Part shown: positions 6,109-7,815 of the stretch, in pieces
How positions within the stretch are numbered: position 1 is the stretch's first letter
How the letters are laid out: each line of letters begins with the position of its first letter
Assembly (NCBI GenBank): GCA_945906975.1
Contig: CAMDRY010000139.1
Coordinates: forward strand, 1 to 7,815
Length of the DNA: 7,815 bases
Source: Bordetella parapertussis
GTDB lineage: Bacteria > Pseudomonadota > Gammaproteobacteria > Burkholderiales > SG8-39
Direction of reading: 5' to 3'
Program-made: the position numbers and the translations under genes
The notes under the pieces: model-generated
What the model saw: only the letters and a program-made list of their open reading frames with translations
Database searches by the model: none
What the model was told of the DNA's origin: nothing

Positions 6109-7404
6109 ATGAATTCCATTCCATCGGACAAGCTTCACCTTCTCAACCTGCGCCAGGCCGTTGCACGCCTGCACGACGCGAGCCTGAAACCTTGCGACTA
6201 CGCTGCGGCGCTGGCCGATCGGGTGGGTGAGCGTGATGGCGATATCGAGGCATGGGCGGCGTTTGATCCGGCTCAGGCGCTGGCGCTGGCCGCCGCCTGT
6301 GAGGGCGCCGCAGCGCCGCTGTTCGGGGTGCCGGTGGGCGTGAAGGACATCATCGATACCATAGACTGGCCGACCGCGCGCGGCTCGGCCGCCTACGCCG
6401 GGCGCAGGCCCGAACGTGATGCGGCGGTGGTGCAGCGGCTCAAGGCGGCCGGGGCCTACGTGTTTGGTAAAACTGTCACCACCGAGTTTGCCTATATGCA
6501 CCCGGGCAAGACGCGCAATCCCTGGGATGCGCAGCGCACGCCCGGCGGCTCGTCCTCGGGCTCGGCTGCGGCCGTGGCGGCGGGTATGCTGCCTTGCGCC
6601 ATCGGCACCCAGACCAACGGATCGGTTATCCGGCCGGCGGCGTTTTGCGGTGTCGTCGGATTCAAGCCCGGATTCGGGCTGATTCCCTTTTCTGGGACGC
6701 TGCAATTTAGCGCCACGCTGGACCAGTTGGGCACCTTCACGCGCAAGGTCGCCGATGCCGCGCTGCTCGCATCCGTGCTCGTCGAGGGCGATGCGCTGTC
6801 TGCTGACGTGCCTGTGCGCGCGGCGCCACCGCGCATCCTGGCGCTAGGCAATTACCCTTGGAACCGGGCCGATGCGGATGCGGCGGTGCAATTCGAGGCC
6901 GCGCTGGGCAGGCTGGAGGCGGCCGGCGCGACGGTCAAGTCCTTCGAGTTGCCCGCCGACTGCCACGATGCGCAGGCGCGGCACCGTAGCATCATGTTTT
7001 TTGAGGGCGCGCGCGACAACGCGCTGCGCCAGAAAAAGCACCGCGCGCAATTGTCCGCGACACTCAACGCGGGACTGGACGAGGGACGACGGATCGCGCC
7101 GGCCGAATACGCAGAGGCGCTGCTGCGCCGTGCGGTGATCAGCGAGCGCGCGCTCGATTGGTTCGACGATTGCGATGTCATCGTATCGCCCTCTGCAGCC
7201 GGGGTCGCGCCCGCGGGCCTGGACACGACGGGTGATCCGAGCTGGTGCACGCTGTGGTCGCTCACCGGATTCCCGGCCATTACGCTGCCGGCCGGCAGGT
7301 CGACGGCGGGGCTGCCCTATGGACTGCAGTTGGCCGCGCCCCCGGGCGCGGAGAACGGCCTGCTGTCGACGGCGATGTGGTGTGAACAGGTACTCGCAGC
7401 ATGA
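6109..7404 (+). CDS. Amidase-signature family hydrolase
   Basis: A 431-residue cytoplasmic enzyme that hydrolyses an amide (or similar C-N bond) to a carboxylate and ammonia or amine. The catalytic set is complete: K79 in GVPVGVKDIIDT, cis-Ser S148 in the glycine/serine-rich PGGSSSGSAAAVAAG, and nucleophile S172 in GTQTNGSVIRPAAFCGV. The 24-residue gap between the two serines is that of the family (as in FAAH and malonamidase E2). The TQTNGSV form replaces the more common TDTGGSI. It is shorter than GatA (about 480), and no gatB or gatC is adjacent, so it is unlikely to be a tRNA amidotransferase subunit; the substrate cannot be named. No Shine-Dalgarno is visible before 6109, so the start is less certain than the rest. 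Its stop codon sits in ATGA at 7401-7404. A terminator upstream suggests independent transcription from the TRAP genes. Confidence 0.9.
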   Translation: MNSIPSDKLHLLNLRQAVARLHDASLKPCDYAAALADRVGERDGDIEAWAAFDPAQALALAAACEGAAAPLFGVPVGVKDIIDTIDWPTARGSAAYAGRRPERDAAVVQRLKAAGAYVFGKTVTTEFAYMHPGKTRNPWDAQRTPGGSSSGSAAAVAAGMLPCAIGTQTNGSVIRPAAFCGVVGFKPGFGLIPFSGTLQFSATLDQLGTFTRKVADAALLASVLVEGDALSADVPVRAAPPRILALGNYPWNRADADAAVQFEAALGRLEAAGATVKSFELPADCHDAQARHRSIMFFEGARDNALRQKKHRAQLSATLNAGLDEGRRIAPAEYAEALLRRAVISERALDWFDDCDVIVSPSAAGVAPAGLDTTGDPSWCTLWSLTGFPAITLPAGRSTAGLPYGLQLAAPPGAENGLLSTAMWCEQVLAA

Positions 7405-7571
7405 GTTTTCTTGCGCATGGTAATGTCATTGCGAGCGTAGCGAAGCAATCTCGTCGAGAGTGTGATGGCTTAAGCAATACGACAAGATTGCTTCGTCGCT
7501 TTGCTCCTCGCAATGACAAGGTAAAAAGTTTTAATTTTGAAGTTCGATTAGGCATTCTCTTCGTTCCATGA
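7401..7571 (+). other. 56-codon open frame spanning the palindromic repeat; possible remnant of a gene start
   Basis: This frame begins at the ATG that overlaps the amidase stop (ATGA) and ends at TGA 7569-7571, itself overlapping an ATG. Its first residues, MSFLAHGN, resemble a shortened form of the CbiX start further on (MTFATILFAHGA). Most of the rest is the translation of the palindromic element, which has no protein-like features, and its last residues (GILFVP) come from a degenerate unit of the tandem repeat. I do not think it encodes a functional protein. It may be translated and pass ribosomes onward to the next start. Confidence 0.25.
7424..7519. repeat. Dispersed-type palindromic repeat element (MITE/REP-like)
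   Basis: The left arm starts TGTCATTGCGAG (from 7424) and runs to 7455; the right arm (7481-7518) ends CTCGCAATGACA. The arms are inverted copies, except that the left one lacks about 6 bases (CGTAGCGAAGCAATC against GAGCAAAGCGACGAAGCAATC when read the same way). A 25-base centre separates them. I recognise the GTCATTGCGAG...GAAGCAATC core as a palindrome that recurs between genes in many bacterial genomes. GGTAA occurs directly before (7419-7423) and just after (7520-7524), possibly a 5-base target duplication. No T-run follows the right arm, so it is not a standard terminator. No other copy is in this window. Confidence 0.75.
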
Positions 7572-7654
7572 AATTTCGCTACGATTCTCTTCGCGCCATG
7601 ACCTTCGCTACGATTCTCTTTGCTCCATGACATTCGCTACGATTCTCTTCGCTC
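7540..7654 (+). repeat. Tandem repeat (28-30 base units) made of the cbiX gene start
   Basis: Three good units each open with ATGA and share TTCGCTACGATTCTCTT: 7568-7597 (30 bases), 7598-7626 (29) and 7627-7654 (28). A more degenerate fourth unit precedes them (about 7540-7567, with ATTCTCTTCGTTCC). The last unit is the real coding start of the CbiX-like protein (MTFATILFA); the others are shifted in frame relative to it and end in ATGA. The arrangement looks like repeated slippage or duplication of the gene's first codons, followed by drift. Confidence 0.85.
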
Positions 7655-7815
7655 ATGGCGCGCGCGACCCGCAATGGGCTGGGCCCTTCGAGCGCATACG
7701 CGAACGCATGCTGGCGGCGCGGCCCGGGTTGGATGGGCACCTTGCCTACCTTGAGCTTATGCAGCCATCCCTAGAGGATGTGGTGGCGGCGTGCGCGGCA
7801 AAGGCGGTGGGTGGC
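7627..7815 (+). CDS. cbiX: CbiX-like sirohydrochlorin cobaltochelatase/ferrochelatase, N-terminal part (runs off the window)
   Basis: The first 63 codons of a small chelatase that inserts Co2+ or Fe2+ (sometimes Ni2+) into sirohydrochlorin on the way to cobalamin or siroheme. The start MTFATILFAHGARDPQW contains the family's HGxRD/HGSRD motif; H10 is the expected first active-site metal-binding histidine. The AYLELMQPSLEDVV stretch (residues 40-53) matches the conserved second block (LELxxPSxxxxV). The partner histidine of the short CbiX form would lie beyond the window end. The in-frame region upstream is closed by TAG at 7549-7551 and offers no other ATG, GTG or TTG, so 7627 is the start. 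There is no Shine-Dalgarno; the ATG overlaps the TGA of a 20-codon frame (7568-7630), so re-initiation is plausible. This gene was too short for automatic listing. The choice between cobalt and iron cannot be made. Confidence 0.85.
   Translation, partial: MTFATILFAHGARDPQWAGPFERIRERMLAARPGLDGHLAYLELMQPSLEDVVAACAAKAVGG

Noticed and set aside
7424..7519. Palindrome read as a transcription terminator or as a CRISPR-like repeat
   Set aside because: No T-run follows the right arm, and there is one inverted pair rather than evenly spaced direct repeats with unique spacers.

Overview
The window is GC-rich proteobacterial DNA, most likely betaproteobacterial. That placement is an inference from base composition, gene content and the style of the intergenic palindrome; no rRNA or marker gene is present to settle it. 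All recognisable genes lie on the + strand.

Layout. (1) Positions 1-303 are the last 100 residues of pntB, the beta subunit of the proton-translocating NAD(P) transhydrogenase. Fifty-four bases later comes an NhaD/ArsB-like ion transporter of 470 residues (358-1770). (2) A 349-base gap (1771-2119) carries a candidate promoter, an operator-like palindrome and two back-to-back small hairpins just ahead of a strong Shine-Dalgarno. (3) A complete three-part TRAP transporter follows: a Tat-exported binding protein (2120-3265), a perfect intrinsic terminator (3295-3324), the small permease (3397-4023) and the large permease (4020-6026), the last two overlapping by ATGA. A second hairpin terminator (6043-6069) closes this unit. 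The proteins look like the 2-oxoacid/mannitol/chloroaromatic (TakP/FcbT) branch; the substrate is probably an organic acid but is not fixed by the sequence. (4) An amidase-signature hydrolase with an intact Lys-Ser-Ser triad occupies 6109-7404. (5) After it lies a dispersed-type palindromic repeat (7424-7519), then a short tandem repeat built from the 5' end of the next gene, then the start of a CbiX-like sirohydrochlorin chelatase (7627 to the window edge).

How the genes fit together. The first pair concerns membrane energetics (proton-coupled NADPH production and cation/proton exchange). The TRAP system is a sodium- or proton-driven importer that depends on such gradients. The terminator between binding protein and permeases should give much more binding protein than permease. 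The amidase has its own unit and may or may not be related to the transported substrate.

I did not find a clearly new multi-gene system. The least ordinary parts are the amidase-cbiX junction (a chain of ATGA stop/start overlaps, a repeated gene start and an inserted palindrome), an extra membrane hairpin with an 80-residue charged linker inside the large TRAP permease, and the structured leader of the TRAP operon.
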